A stretch of DNA of 55,988 nt from Burkholderiales bacterium (GCA_028868895.1 JAGWTP010000010.1:1-55988); one strand, 5' to 3'; counted from the stretch's first letter, positions 8,338-19,129 are shown. Notes: generated by a model from the sequence alone, not told the origin. Numbers and translations are program-made.

Positions 8338-10311
8338 TCAGCGATGGCCCGGCGGCTCGGTGGGTTCGCTGAGGTCGAAGTCGACGCGGCCGGCATCGCT
8401 GCGTTCGGGCCGCGCCTCGGCAGGGGCGAACGATACGTCGAGGTCGAGCGGCAGGGTGGCCACGTCACTGGGGCGGAAATCGACCGGTCCGAGGGTCGCC
8501 GCCAGTCGCGAGATGGGCCCCTCGCCAGGGTCGGCACCCAGTGGCAACAGCAGGTCGACCTCGCCTCTGGCGCGCGGCGTGCCGTGCTCCGCCAGGTCGT
8601 GGGCGATCGAGTACAGGAACAACAGCTCTCGATACGCCGGCAGATCGAACGTTTCGTCGGACTGGTTGCGGCGGAACAGCGACCCGTCGAGCGTCTCCAT
8701 GACCCGCACCGGCGCCGACCACAACTCCTGCAAGCGCGCGATGATTTCGGGATAGTCGGCCAGCACCCGGCCTTGTTGCAGGTCCGACTCCCAATCGGGC
8801 GCATAGGCGTTGAAGCGCCGGTTGAAGCGCTCTCGGATGCGTTGGTAGGCTTCGTGGTTGCCGCGCCGCCGGTAGATCTCGAGCAGCTTCAGGTACGGCA
8901 GCGGGCTGATGCCGCCGTCGCTGCGCACATGGCTCATCAGCAGTTCGATCGCCGCGTCGTCCTGGCCGAGCACGATGAAAAACTCGGCCTGCTGTTCCAG
9001 ATCGATCAGTTCGTCGACCGACAACTCGCGCTGCGGCGCAGGCTTTGCCGTTGGCGCGGGCGCGCCGGCGTCATCTCGCCCGAAGCGCGAGATCGGCGCC
9101 ACCGCCGCCAGTCCCGTCGTCGTCGCACGCACTGCGCCGGTTGCGGTGTCTTCGTCTTCGATCGGCTTGGACATCTCGAAGGCGTCGGCTGCGGTCGGCG
9201 TGGCACCCAGCGGCGCGGGCCCGGAAATGACCGGCTCGGCGGCGGGCACCGCCGCGGAAGCCGGCACGGGGCCGGCCCACCATTGCGCCGCGCCGCGCAG
9301 GCGCGACTGGCGCCACCACAGTCCTGCGACCGCAAGCGCGAGCAAGGCCGACAGCCAGGCAAGACCGTAGACCAGCGGGTTGGCGTAACGCTGCGACTCG
9401 GCCTCGCGCAACCGTGCCTGCAGGCCCGCGAGCGACTGCTGCGTCGCCGCCGACTCGCGGCTGAGCTTGGCGAATCCTTCTTCGAGCGCTTGCACGCGCA
9501 CGCGCTCGCGGGCGAGCTGATCGGCCGACGCGTCGGGCCCAGTGGCCGACGCCGCCGCGCCGGCGACAACCGGTGCAGCATTGGCCGCCGATGCGGCCGC
9601 GGACGCCGAAGCCGCAGAAAGGGCCACGATCGTCGGCCGGCTTTCAAGCTCCAGGCGTGGCCCGCCCGGCGTGGCGCCTGCGGCTGCCGGCCGATGCGCC
9701 GCGGCCCGACGCGCCTTCGCCGCCCCGGGTGCCTGGATGGTTCGATGGCCGGTCTCGCTGGCGGTCGAGTGCGCCACCGTCGTTCGCGGCCGTGCCCGCG
9801 CGGCGGCGGGGCGCTGCGGCCGGTTCGCATTGGCTGAAGACCGGGACTCGCCCTGCACCATCCTGACGATGGGCGCGACCTGCGTATCGACGCGCTGCGG
9901 CGCAAGCACCGGCTCCGCCCGGGCGAGGTTGACCATCGGCGGATCGACGAAGAGCACGAACTTGCGGCTGACCTTCGACGTGCAACCCAATGTGATGGTG
10001 ACCGTGACGACCGGCTCGTCGATCACGGTGGTGGTGGTCACGCGCACGCTGCGCTCGGTGTCGGCGGCCGAGCCTTCGAGCGTCGCGAGAACCTGTCCCG
10101 GAACCAGCTTGTTGTCGCCAGAGATCACGTCGGCCGAGACGCATTCGCGTGGCAGTGTTTCGTCGCCGTCGAGGCGCACCGCTGCGGCGAAGTTCAGCGG
10201 CTGGCCGAGCTGGGTGGCGTTGCTGATTCGACCGAAGCCCAGAGCGTGGGCCGAAGAGGCGACCGACCACAGCACGGCGCCGATCGCGAAGAAGGTCGAA
10301 ACTGCGCGCAT
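8338..10311 (-). CDS. FimV-like membrane protein
   Basis: The 657-residue product has a signal peptide (MRAVSTFFAIGAVLWSVASS, cleaved near AHA), then the FimV N-terminal domain (LGFGRISNATQLGQPLNFAA). A long Ala/Pro/Arg-rich linker and a short coiled coil (about residues 275-310) precede one membrane helix near residue 320. The cytoplasmic tail has a TPR-like segment around ELIDLEQQAEFFIVLGQDDA. FimV proteins anchor polar assemblies and support type IV pili or twitching. No LysM domain is recognisable, unlike Pseudomonas FimV, so this is the shorter betaproteobacterial form. It is convergent with the aminotransferase gene. Confidence 0.8.
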   Translation of the reverse strand: MRAVSTFFAIGAVLWSVASSAHALGFGRISNATQLGQPLNFAAAVRLDGDETLPRECVSADVISGDNKLVPGQVLATLEGSAADTERSVRVTTTTVIDEPVVTVTITLGCTSKVSRKFVLFVDPPMVNLARAEPVLAPQRVDTQVAPIVRMVQGESRSSANANRPQRPAAARARPRTTVAHSTASETGHRTIQAPGAAKARRAAAHRPAAAGATPGGPRLELESRPTIVALSAASASAAASAANAAPVVAGAAASATGPDASADQLARERVRVQALEEGFAKLSRESAATQQSLAGLQARLREAESQRYANPLVYGLAWLSALLALAVAGLWWRQSRLRGAAQWWAGPVPASAAVPAAEPVISGPAPLGATPTAADAFEMSKPIEDEDTATGAVRATTTGLAAVAPISRFGRDDAGAPAPTAKPAPQRELSVDELIDLEQQAEFFIVLGQDDAAIELLMSHVRSDGGISPLPYLKLLEIYRRRGNHEAYQRIRERFNRRFNAYAPDWESDLQQGRVLADYPEIIARLQELWSAPVRVMETLDGSLFRRNQSDETFDLPAYRELLFLYSIAHDLAEHGTPRARGEVDLLLPLGADPGEGPISRLAATLGPVDFRPSDVATLPLDLDVSFAPAEARPERSDAGRVDFDLSEPTEPPGHR

Positions 10312-10529
10312 TCGGGTCGGGTGACGAAGCGGATTCGTCGCTGTTGGAGCCGAAGGACTCTAGCACGAAGAAACATCTGCACACCGCGGCACGACGCGCT
10401 CCGCGCCGGGCGTGCGTGAAGCATTTCCGTGCCCGAAGCCCGCTTGCGGCGGGTCGCGTTGTTCGCCTCGCCGGCGGCGCTCGTCGTGACGAGAAAGTCG
10501 CCCGATCGCGCAACGCTCGGGCGGCCGGC

Positions 10530-11309
10530 TCAGGTGCGATAGGCCGGGTCGATCCGATCGAGCCGGCGCAGCAGCCCCGGCCAAGTCAGCGCACCGCCGC
10601 CGACGCCGCGGGTGACCACCTTCGCCTGCTGCTGCGCGCCCTCGATGATGCGTGGATCGATGCGAACCAACTCACTGCCACCGGCCATGGCGCGAACCTG
10701 GATCGTGCACACCGTCTCGAACAGGTACATGTTCAGGAACGCGTCGGCCACCGTGCCGCCGAGCGTGAGCAAGCCGTGGTTGCGCAGCATCAGGAACTGG
10801 TTGACCGGGCCGAGGTCGGCCACCAGCCGCGGCTTCTCGTCGTCGCGCAGCGCCACGCCTTCGTAGTCGTGGTAGCTCAGGCTCGACAACACGAAGATCG
10901 ACTGCTGCGACAGCGGCAGCACCCCGCCTTTTTGCGCCGACACCGCGATGCCGTTCAACGAGTGCACATGCAGCACGCACAGCGCATCGTGGCGCGACGA
11001 GTGAATCGCACTGTGGATCGTGAAGCCGGCCGGGTTGACGTCGTACGGCGAGTCGTCGAGCTTGTTGCCTTGCAGGCCGATCTTGACCAGGCTCGACGCC
11101 GTGATCTCGTCGAACATCAGGCCGTACGGGTTGATCAGGAACTCGTCCTGGCTGCCCGGCACGCGCGCGCTGATGTGGGTGAAGACCAGGTCATCCCACT
11201 TGAACGCCGCCACCAGCCGATAGGCGGCGGCCAGGTCGACACGAGCCTGCCATTCCTGTGGGCTGACCTGGTTCTTTCGGCTGGGGATTTCGAGGGTGAG
11301 TGGGTTCAT
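10530..11309 (-). CDS. Class II aldolase/adducin family protein
   Basis: This 259-residue protein belongs to the class II aldolase/adducin fold, whose members are Zn-dependent fuculose/ribulose-phosphate aldolases, epimerases or decarboxylases. The expected metal-binding histidines are visible in CVLHVHSLNGIAVS and in the later LRNHGLLTLG. The start at 11309 gives the usual N-terminus (SPQEWQARVDLAAAYRLVAA). It is followed upstream by a 127-base region shared with a divergent Crp-type regulator. The substrate is unknown; no sugar kinase or other pathway gene is adjacent. Confidence 0.88.
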   Translation of the reverse strand: MNPLTLEIPSRKNQVSPQEWQARVDLAAAYRLVAAFKWDDLVFTHISARVPGSQDEFLINPYGLMFDEITASSLVKIGLQGNKLDDSPYDVNPAGFTIHSAIHSSRHDALCVLHVHSLNGIAVSAQKGGVLPLSQQSIFVLSSLSYHDYEGVALRDDEKPRLVADLGPVNQFLMLRNHGLLTLGGTVADAFLNMYLFETVCTIQVRAMAGGSELVRIDPRIIEGAQQQAKVVTRGVGGGALTWPGLLRRLDRIDPAYRT

Positions 11310-11436
11310 CGATGTCTCCGGATTGAGAGTACGTTGGCGAGGCGTCTCGGAGCGAGACGCGCCGGCATCCCGTGCGGGTCGGTCGGACACAATAGGCGCG
11401 CACGGCGGCATGATGCTGTCACATCAGCGACTCCCC

Positions 11437-12141
11437 ATGAATACCCCCGTTCTTACAATTGCCGAACGATCGAACATCGACTCCGGCTCTTGGTTCTCCA
11501 AACTCTCCTTACCACTGCGCAACGCGATCCTGTCGCGTTCGATGGTTCGGCGTCTGCCGGACGGTGCGATGTTGTCGGCCCGCGGTGGCGCGGCCGACGA
11601 GTGGTGCGGCGTGGCCAAGGGTGCGGTGCGGGTGAGTTCGGTGTCGCTGTCGGGCAAGCAGATCACGCTGACCTACGTCGAGCCGGGGACCTGGTTCGGC
11701 GACATTTCCCTTTTCGACGGCCTGCCGCGCACCCACGACGCCAACGCGCACGGCGAGACCACGCTGCTGGTGGTGCGCAAGGCCGATTTCAAGGAGCTGC
11801 TCGCGCAGCACACCGAGCTGTACGAGGCGCTGCTGCGGCTCAATTGCCGGCGCCTGCGCCTGATGTTCGATGCGGTGGAAGACCTCAATACCCGACCGCT
11901 CGCCTCGCGCCTGGCCAAGCAGATCCTGCTGCTGGCACGCAGCTACGGCATCGCCCAGGGCGAAGAGATCCGCATCGGGCTGCAGCTCGCGCAGGAAGAC
12001 CTGGCTCAGTTGCTCGGTGCATCGCGCCAGCGCGTCAACCAGGAGCTGAAGGGCTTCGAGCGCGACGGTGCGGTGCGCATCGAGCCGACCCGGCTGGTCG
12101 TGCTGTCAAAAGAAAAGCTGCTCGCGATCGCCGCAAAATGA
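11437..12141 (+). CDS. Crp/Fnr family transcriptional regulator
   Basis: The 234-residue protein has an N-terminal cyclic-nucleotide-binding fold (about residues 25-140, with PGTWFGDISLFDGLPRTHDA, the phosphate-binding cassette region) and a C-terminal winged helix (LAQEDLAQLLGASRQRVNQE, the recognition helix). No N-terminal Cys cluster is present, so it is not an oxygen-sensing Fnr. The start at 11437 is chosen on length; an in-frame ATG pair at 11410 is possible. It is divergent from the class II aldolase gene and 73 bases ahead of the phosphotransferase/acyl-CoA dehydrogenase pair, which it may control. Confidence 0.9.
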   Translation: MNTPVLTIAERSNIDSGSWFSKLSLPLRNAILSRSMVRRLPDGAMLSARGGAADEWCGVAKGAVRVSSVSLSGKQITLTYVEPGTWFGDISLFDGLPRTHDANAHGETTLLVVRKADFKELLAQHTELYEALLRLNCRRLRLMFDAVEDLNTRPLASRLAKQILLLARSYGIAQGEEIRIGLQLAQEDLAQLLGASRQRVNQELKGFERDGAVRIEPTRLVVLSKEKLLAIAAK

Positions 12142-12214
12142 AGCTCGCTCCGCCAGCGCGGCCGATGCGCCGCCGCAGGCGGCATGCTCCCTGAACCTCA
12201 CGCGGATTGATGCC

Positions 12215-13291
12215 ATGGAACCCAACACCGGGACCAAGCCCGTCGCCGAACAGCACGCCTTCGACACCGGCGCGCTGCAGGCCTTCCTCGAAGCCCGGCT
12301 GCCGGGCTTCGCCGGGCCGCTGACGGTCGAGCAGTTCAAGGGCGGCCAGTCGAACCCCACCTACAAGCTGGTCACGCCGGGCGCGGCCTACGTGATGCGG
12401 TCCAAGCCCGGGCCCGCCGCCAAGCTGCTGGCCTCGGCGCACGCGATCGACCGCGAGTTCACGGTGATGCGTGCGCTGCACGGCAGCGGTGTTCCGGTGC
12501 CGGCGATGCACCTGCTGTGCGAAGACGAAGCCGTGATCGGCCGCGCCTTCTACGTGATGGAGTTCGTCGAAGGCCGCGTGCTCTGGGACCAGTCGCTGCC
12601 GTCGATCGCGGTCGCGCAGCGCGCCGCTTACTACGACGAAATGAACCGCGTGATCGCCGCGCTGCACAAGGTCGACGTGAACGCCGCCGGTCTGGCCGGC
12701 TACGGCAAGCCGGGCAACTACTTCGAGCGCCAGATCGGCCGCTGGGCCAAGCAATACCAGGCCTCGATCACGCAGCCGATCGACGCGATGGAGCGGCTCG
12801 CCGAGTGGCTGCCGGCGCACATTCCCGCCAGCGGGCGCGACCCCGCGCAGGTCTCGGTGGTGCACGGCGACTACCGGCTCGACAACCTCGTGTTCCACCC
12901 GGCCGAGCCGCGCATCATCGCCGTGCTCGACTGGGAACTCTCGACCATCGGCCACCCGCTGGCCGACTTCAGCTACCACTGCATGTCGTGGCACATCCCG
13001 TACACCCAGGGCCGCGGCATCGAAGGGCTCGACCTGGCCGCGCTGGGCATCCCCGACGAGAAGGCCTATGTGCGCCGCTACTGCGAGCGCACCGGCCGCG
13101 CCGACCCGGGCGCGGTGATGGCCGACTGGAACTTCTACATGGCCTACAACCTGTTCCGCATGGCCGGCATCCTGCAGGGCATTGCCAAGCGCGTCGAAAT
13201 GGGCACCGCTTCGAGTGCGCAGGCCCGGCAGGCCGGCGCCGGCGCCCGCCCGCTGGCCGAGATGGGCTGGGCGATCGCCCAGCGCGCTTGA
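12215..13291 (+). CDS. APH-family phosphotransferase (ACAD10/ACAD11-like kinase domain)
   Basis: This 358-residue protein has the aminoglycoside/choline kinase fold. The nucleotide loop lies in [15 protein letters not shown], the catalytic Brenner-like motif is [15 protein letters not shown] (catalytic Asp near residue 219) and the metal-binding Asp is in [12 protein letters not shown]. This subgroup is usually paired with an acyl-CoA dehydrogenase, as it is here 29 bases downstream. The kinase domain of human ACAD10/11, which phosphorylates 4-hydroxyacyl-CoA before dehydrogenase-linked processing, is the nearest known analogy. A similar role in hydroxy fatty acid breakdown is inferred. It is not expected to be a drug-resistance enzyme. 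Confidence 0.88.
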   Translation: MEPNTGTKPVAEQHAFDTGALQAFLEARLPGFAGPLTVEQFKGGQSNPTYKLVTPGAAYVMRSKPGPAAKLLASAHAIDREFTVMRALHGSGVPVPAMHLLCEDEAVIGRAFYVMEFVEGRVLWDQSLPSIAVAQRAAYYDEMNRVIAALHKVDVNAAGLAGYGKPGNYFERQIGRWAKQYQASITQPIDAMERLAEWLPAHIPASGRDPAQVSVVHGDYRLDNLVFHPAEPRIIAVLDWELSTIGHPLADFSYHCMSWHIPYTQGRGIEGLDLAALGIPDEKAYVRRYCERTGRADPGAVMADWNFYMAYNLFRMAGILQGIAKRVEMGTASSAQARQAGAGARPLAEMGWAIAQRA

Positions 13292-13320
13292 CGACTCACC
13301 GATTCACGAAGGAGACGACG

Positions 13321-14562
<1,242 letters not shown>

Positions 14563-14599
14563 CGACTCACACCGCTGCCAGCGCCGCCGTCTCGATCGG

Positions 14600-14624
14600 G
14601 CCGGCGTTGCGCAGCGGCGCCGGC
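14600..14624. other. Hairpin between convergent genes
   Basis: GCCGGCG at 14600-14606 is matched by CGCCGGC at 14618-14624. It lies between the stops of the acyl-CoA dehydrogenase and the convergent unknown gene. There is no T-run, so a terminator role is only a guess. Confidence 0.3.
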
Positions 14625-14649
14625 TCTCCAAGCTGGCGGAGCCCGAGGC

Positions 14650-15408
14650 TCAGCGCCGCCCGCGGGGCTCGCCGCGCGGAACCGGCTGCAGGCTCTGCCA
14701 CGCCGTGGTCGCGCCTGAATCGCGGCTCGAGGCCCGGCTCGCGACACCCTCGGCCGCCTGCAGCGCGTGCAGCGTCTGCGTGACCGCGGTCTCGAACAAA
14801 GCCAGGGCGGTGGCCACGCTTTTCGATTCGGGCGACGCCAGTTGCATGCGCAGGTAGACACGGCCTCGCAAGGTCATCAGCACGAACGGCGGGTCGTCGC
14901 GCAGCAGCGTCTTCGTGGCCTGTTCGAGTGCGTGCGCGAGTGGCCCGTCGAGCCATGCGAGCCCGGCCGCCGGCAGGCTCGCGACCGCGCCGAAGTGCGC
15001 CCGCAGGGTCTTGAGCGTGCTCAGATCGACCTTCGGGAACATCACCAGCCAACGCATCTCTTCCGGCGTCTTGGTGCCGATCTGCGTTTGCACGTTGTCG
15101 GTGAACTCCTCGAAGGTCTGGCGCTCCAGCGCGTCCATCAACGGCCGCGACAGCAGCAGCATCTGCATGTCGGACGGCAAGTCGAGTTCCATGCGCAGGC
15201 GCAGTTCGTGGCCCGCGATGTAGGGACGGTGGGGCGGGCCCCATTCGATGCGCCAGGGCTTGCCTTCGAGGGTGCCGTCGATGACGAAGCCATCGTCGCC
15301 GCGGGCGCGCTTGAAGCCCAGGCCGCGGCGCTGCGCCCATTGCGAGATGTCGGTCAGATCGCGGTCGATCGCGCGGCTGGCGAACAAACGCTTGAGTGAT
15401 GCGAGCAT
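14650..15408 (-). CDS. Conserved-looking protein of unknown function
   Basis: I do not recognise this 252-residue protein. I chose the ATG at 15408; a TTG four codons upstream is also open. There is no signal peptide or membrane segment. It begins with a basic amphipathic stretch (MLASLKRLFASRAIDRDLTD), then a mixed alpha/beta part containing WRIEWGPPHRPYIAGHELRL, which looks like a soluble beta-sheet domain, and ends in a low-complexity Arg/Gly tail. It is divergent from the GST gene with about 64 bases between starts and convergent with the acyl-CoA dehydrogenase. Confidence 0.75.
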   Translation of the reverse strand: MLASLKRLFASRAIDRDLTDISQWAQRRGLGFKRARGDDGFVIDGTLEGKPWRIEWGPPHRPYIAGHELRLRMELDLPSDMQMLLLSRPLMDALERQTFEEFTDNVQTQIGTKTPEEMRWLVMFPKVDLSTLKTLRAHFGAVASLPAAGLAWLDGPLAHALEQATKTLLRDDPPFVLMTLRGRVYLRMQLASPESKSVATALALFETAVTQTLHALQAAEGVASRASSRDSGATTAWQSLQPVPRGEPRGRR

Positions 15409-15472
15409 CGCGGCGCCCAATCAACTAGAGTGACGGCACAACATCGACACCACGCACCGAGGAGCCGCCAAC

Positions 15473-16177
15473 ATGAGTGCAAACATGATCGAAGTGTATT
15501 CGTGGGCCACACCCAACGGCCACAAAGTTCACGTGATGCTGGAGGAGTGCGGCCTGCCCTACCGGGTAACGCCGATCGACATCGGCGCGGGCGACCAGTT
15601 CAAGCCCGAGTTCCTGGCCATCAGCCCGAACAACAAGATCCCGGCGATCGTCGACCCCGATGGGCCTGACGGGCAGCCGATCTCGCTGTTCGAATCCGGC
15701 GCGATCCTTGTTTATCTGGCGGGCAAGACCGGCAAGTTTCTGCCGGCCACCACGCGCGGTCGATACGCGATGCTCGAGTGGCTGATGTTCCAGATGGGCA
15801 GCGTCGGCCCGATGCTCGGGCAGGCGCACCACTTTCGCATCTACGCCCCGGAGAAGATCGAGTACGCGATCAACCGCTACACCAACGAGGCCCGGCGCCT
15901 GTACGGTGTGATGGACAAGCGGCTCGCCAAGAGCAAGTACTTCGCCGGGCCGAACTACACGATCGCCGACATTGCCATCTTCCCGTGGCTGCGCTCCTGG
16001 AAGAACCAGGGCATCGACTGGAACGACTATCCGCACCTCAAAGGCTGGTTCGACGAGATCGCCGCGCGCCCGGCGGTGCAGCGCGGCGTCGAGGTGCTGG
16101 CCGCGCAGCGCAAGCCGCTGGTCGACGACAAGGCGCGCGAAACGCTGTTCGGCGCCGCGCAGTACCGGCAGCGCTGA
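15473..16177 (+). CDS. Glutathione S-transferase family protein, YfcG/Nu-class like
   Basis: The 234-residue protein has the thioredoxin-like N-terminal domain (YSWATPNGHKVHVMLEECGL) and the helical C-terminal domain (NYTIADIAIFPWLRSWKNQG). The TPNG segment and the ISPNNKIPAIVD loop are typical of YfcG/YghU-type enzymes, which use a Thr/Asn pair and bound glutathione disulfide rather than a Tyr or Cys nucleophile and act as disulfide-bond reductases or peroxidases. GAGG precedes the ATG. Physiological substrate is unknown. Confidence 0.9.
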   Translation: MSANMIEVYSWATPNGHKVHVMLEECGLPYRVTPIDIGAGDQFKPEFLAISPNNKIPAIVDPDGPDGQPISLFESGAILVYLAGKTGKFLPATTRGRYAMLEWLMFQMGSVGPMLGQAHHFRIYAPEKIEYAINRYTNEARRLYGVMDKRLAKSKYFAGPNYTIADIAIFPWLRSWKNQGIDWNDYPHLKGWFDEIAARPAVQRGVEVLAAQRKPLVDDKARETLFGAAQYRQR

Positions 16178-16229
16178 GGCTGCCGACCATCGGGCGTCGT
16201 GCGCCGACGAATTCGAGCAAGGAAGTTCC

Positions 16230-16700
16230 GTGAACAGATTCGAAGTGGCGATTCTGCTGGTGGCCGCAGGGGTGCCCTGGGCTCATGCCGAGCCGGTGGG
16301 CGAGGTGGACACCGCGTTCAAGCTCATCGGCCCCGATCACAAGGTGGTCGTCGATGCCTACGATGATCCGAAGGTCGACGGCGTGACCTGCTACGTGTCG
16401 CGCGCCAAGACCGGCGGCCTCAAGGGCGCGTTCGGTTTGGCCGAAGACAAGGCCGAGGCGTCGATCGCCTGCCGGCAGGTCGGGCCGGTGCATTTCAGCA
16501 AGCCGCTGCCGGAGCAGGAAGAGGTCTTCAGCGAGCGCTTGTCGATGCTGTTCAAGAAGTTGCGCGTGGTGCGCATGGTCGACAAGAAGCGCAACACGCT
16601 GGTCTACCTGACCTATTCCGACCGCCTGATCGACGGCTCTCCGAAGAACAGCGTCACCGCGGTGGCGGTCGATCGCGGAACACCGATTCCGGTCAAGTGA
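16230..16700 (+). CDS. creA: CreA family periplasmic protein
   Basis: The 156-residue product matches CreA in length and shows the family core: GEVDTAFKLIGPDHKVVVDA, then DPKVDGVTCYVSRAKTGGLK and ACRQVGP. A signal peptide is present (NRFEVAILLVAAGVPWAHAE). The GTG at 16230 is preceded by AAGGAAG and is the only start that gives a full leader. CreA is common in proteobacteria, and its biochemical role is not established. It is transcribed in line with the GST gene 52 bases upstream. Confidence 0.9.
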   Translation: MNRFEVAILLVAAGVPWAHAEPVGEVDTAFKLIGPDHKVVVDAYDDPKVDGVTCYVSRAKTGGLKGAFGLAEDKAEASIACRQVGPVHFSKPLPEQEEVFSERLSMLFKKLRVVRMVDKKRNTLVYLTYSDRLIDGSPKNSVTAVAVDRGTPIPVK

Positions 16701-16705
16701 AGTCG

Positions 16706-16732
16706 CGCGCCAGCGCACTGAACACTGGCGCG
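16706..16732. terminator. Hairpin between convergent creA and copS
   Basis: CGCGCCAG at 16706-16713 pairs with CTGGCGCG at 16725-16732, an 8-base stem with an 11-base loop, located just after the creA stop and before the copS stop on the other strand. There is no clear T-run, so it is at best a weak bidirectional terminator. Confidence 0.4.
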
Positions 16733-16754
16733 ACAAGGCGACGCGCAGCAAGCT

Positions 16755-18242
16755 TCACGCGCACTCGAAGACCAACCTGAAACGCGTCAACCCGCCGGCC
16801 TCGCTCGAGGCCGAGACGCTCCCGCCGTGGGCCAGCATGATCGACTTGACGATCGCCAGCCCCAGGCCCATGCCGCCGTCGGCGCGTGCGCGCGAGGCAT
16901 CGAGGCGCACGAAGCGCTCGAAGACCCGTTCGATCTGCTGTGCCGCAATGCCCTTTCCGCGGTTGGCCACCTCGACGATCGCCTGGCCATCGTTCCGGCT
17001 GACGGTCACCCGGACGACACCGGGCGCGTCGGCGTGCCGGATCGCGTTGGTCAGCAGGTTCGTGATCGCGCGTTGCACGAGAAGGCGGTCGGCCGCCACG
17101 GTGGCCTCGCCCTGCACCTCGACGCGGATGCCGCGTTCTTCGGCAACGATCGACAGGAACTCCGCCACGCGCCGCGCCTCGCCGGCCAGGTCCACCTGCG
17201 AGCGCTCGATCACCGCAGCACGCTGGTCGGCCCGCGCCAGGAACAGCATGTCGGCGATCAGCCTCGTCAACCGGTCGAGTTCCTCGACGTTGCCGGCGAG
17301 CACGTCGCGCAACTCGTCGATCGTGCGGCCCTTGGACAACGCGACCTGCGTGCGCCCGAGCAAGGTGGCCACCGGCGTGCGCATCTCGTGCGCCAGGTCG
17401 CCGGAGAACTCCGACAGCCGCGTCACGCCTTCGTCGATACGCTGCAGCATCGCGTTGAAGTCGTCGGCCAGTTCGCGCAGTTCGACTGGCAGCCCGGGGC
17501 GCGCCAGCCGCTGGCTCAGGTTGTTCGAGGTGATGGTCGACGCGAGCCGGGTGAACTGCTTCAACGGCGCGAGCCCCGTGCGCGCCACCGTCCACGAACC
17601 GAGCGCCACGATCAGCAACAGCACCGGCAGACCGACCAGCGTGGCGCGCACGAAGGCGCCCAGCAGCTGCCGGTCGGCCTGCAGGTCGAGCGACAGCACG
17701 AAACGCACGTGCTGGCCGTCACCCAGGGTGCCCGTGCTCACCAGCGACGCGTACTGCTTGCCGTCACTGCCCTGCCAGTGCAACACGCCCGGCCGCGCCC
17801 GATCGCCGAGGCGGGCGACGGACTCGAGCGCGATGCGCGAGAAGCTCGCCAGAACCCGCCCGTCGCGCGGGTCCACGACCGCCAGATGCAGGTCGTCGTG
17901 GCCGATCAGCAAGTCTGCGAACCGATGGCCGCTGGCGGGAACGTTGCCGGCGCCTGCCAGCTCCGACAACACATGCAGCAGCAGATCTTGTCGGCCGGCC
18001 AGCTCATTGGCGACGCGGCTGTCGAGCTCGCGTGCCAACGTCCAGTAGCCCAGGCCCGCCGCGAGCCCGCTGACGATCAGCCCGAGCACGACGCTGGCCA
18101 GGGCGATGCGCAGGGCCAGCGAAGTCTCGGCAAGCCCTGTCCGCCACACCGCGTGGTACTTCGGCAACCCTTCGCGCCGCGCGCTGGGGTGTTCGCCCGC
18201 GGACTCGCCGGGGCCCGGTCCATGATGGTGCGGTTCGCTCAT
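16755..18242 (-). CDS. copS: Heavy-metal sensor histidine kinase (CopS/CusS-like)
   Basis: Inner-membrane sensor kinase, about 495 residues from the ATG at 18242 (a TTG at 18293 is also open). Two membrane helices (about 45-70 and 205-230) bracket a periplasmic sensor domain, followed by HAMP. The phospho-acceptor His lies in SGDLAHEMRTPVATLLGRTQ. The ATPase domain has the N box (NLLTNAIRHA), the G1 box and GGMGLGLAIVKSI. The N-terminus carries an unusual His/Pro/Gly stretch (MSEPHHHGPGPGES) on the cytoplasmic side. Its partner regulator lies upstream; the metal is inferred from the divergent copper operon. Confidence 0.9.
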   Translation of the reverse strand: MSEPHHHGPGPGESAGEHPSARREGLPKYHAVWRTGLAETSLALRIALASVVLGLIVSGLAAGLGYWTLARELDSRVANELAGRQDLLLHVLSELAGAGNVPASGHRFADLLIGHDDLHLAVVDPRDGRVLASFSRIALESVARLGDRARPGVLHWQGSDGKQYASLVSTGTLGDGQHVRFVLSLDLQADRQLLGAFVRATLVGLPVLLLIVALGSWTVARTGLAPLKQFTRLASTITSNNLSQRLARPGLPVELRELADDFNAMLQRIDEGVTRLSEFSGDLAHEMRTPVATLLGRTQVALSKGRTIDELRDVLAGNVEELDRLTRLIADMLFLARADQRAAVIERSQVDLAGEARRVAEFLSIVAEERGIRVEVQGEATVAADRLLVQRAITNLLTNAIRHADAPGVVRVTVSRNDGQAIVEVANRGKGIAAQQIERVFERFVRLDASRARADGGMGLGLAIVKSIMLAHGGSVSASSEAGGLTRFRLVFECA

Positions 18243-18371
18243 GCGCAAGTGTTGCTCGGCCACATTGATCGTCCCACTCGGGGGCGGTGGCAACGCCGGC
18301 TGGGGGCGCTCATCGGGCGACCCCGGCGCGTCGCGCTGCGGTGATTTCGCCTTGCGGACGGCTGGGCCGGC

Positions 18372-19052
18372 TCATGCGCCGGGACGCGCTTCGAGCACAT
18401 AGCCCACGCCACGCACGGTCTGGATCAGCTTGGTCTCGAACGGGTCGTCGACCTTGGCGCGCAGCCGGCGGATCGCCACGTCGACGACATTGGTCTCGGA
18501 GTCGAAGTGGATGTCCCACACCAGCGAGGCGATTTCGGTGCGCGACAGCACTTCGCCGGAGCGCTGCACGAGCAGCACCAGCAGCGCGAACTCCTTGGCG
18601 GTCAGGTCGATGCGCTGGCCCGCGCGCGTGGCGCGGTGGCGCACCGGATCGATCTCCAGGTCGGCGACCCGTTCCGCCGGGTCGGCACCGGCCGCCTTGC
18701 CGCGCTTGAGCAACGCGCGCACCCGGGCAAGCAGTTCGGGGAACTGGAACGGCTTGACCAGGTAGTCGTCGGCGCCCAGGTCGAAGCCGCGCACCTTGTC
18801 GTTCATCTGCCCGCGCGCGGTGAGCATCAGCACCGGCGTCTGCCGGGCCGTGCGCAGCGCCGAAAGCACCGCGAAACCGTCGACGCCGGGCAGCATCACG
18901 TCCAGCACCACCAGGTCGTGGTCGCCCGTCATCGCCGCATGCAGGCCGTCGGTGCCGGTCAACGCCACCTCGACGGTGTAGCCGTTCTCGGCCAGGCCCT
19001 GGCGCAGGTAGTCGGCGGCCCGCTGTTCGTCTTCGACCACGAGGATTTTCAT
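18372..19052 (-). CDS. copR: Heavy-metal response regulator, OmpR/PhoB family (CopR/CusR-like)
   Basis: The 226-residue protein has a receiver domain with the acidic pair in VVEDEQ, phospho-acceptor Asp in LVVLDVMLPGVDGF, conserved Lys in YLVKPFQ, and a C-terminal winged helix (EIASLVWDIHFDSETNVVDV, then LIQTVRGVGYVLE). The ending and the DSETNVVDVAIRRLR segment are typical of the CusR/CopR/IrlR group that answers copper and silver. It is divergent from the copper operon starting at 19245, whose control region holds a candidate binding site. Confidence 0.92.
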   Translation of the reverse strand: MKILVVEDEQRAADYLRQGLAENGYTVEVALTGTDGLHAAMTGDHDLVVLDVMLPGVDGFAVLSALRTARQTPVLMLTARGQMNDKVRGFDLGADDYLVKPFQFPELLARVRALLKRGKAAGADPAERVADLEIDPVRHRATRAGQRIDLTAKEFALLVLLVQRSGEVLSRTEIASLVWDIHFDSETNVVDVAIRRLRAKVDDPFETKLIQTVRGVGYVLEARPGA

Positions 19053-19100
19053 GGGGGCGATTCTGCGCGCCGCGCACGGCAGCGGCGGCGAAGCTCGCTG

Positions 19101-19129
19101 CCGGAGATTGCAGGATCGTAATCATCCGG
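19101..19129. promoter_or_regulatory. Candidate CopR operator (imperfect palindrome)
   Basis: CCGGAGATT at 19101-19109 faces AATCATCCGG at 19120-19129, an inverted repeat with one unpaired base and an AT-richer centre in an otherwise GC-rich region. It sits in the 192-base space between divergent copR and the first CusF-like gene, where a regulator of both would bind. No binding data; sequence symmetry and position only. Confidence 0.4.
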
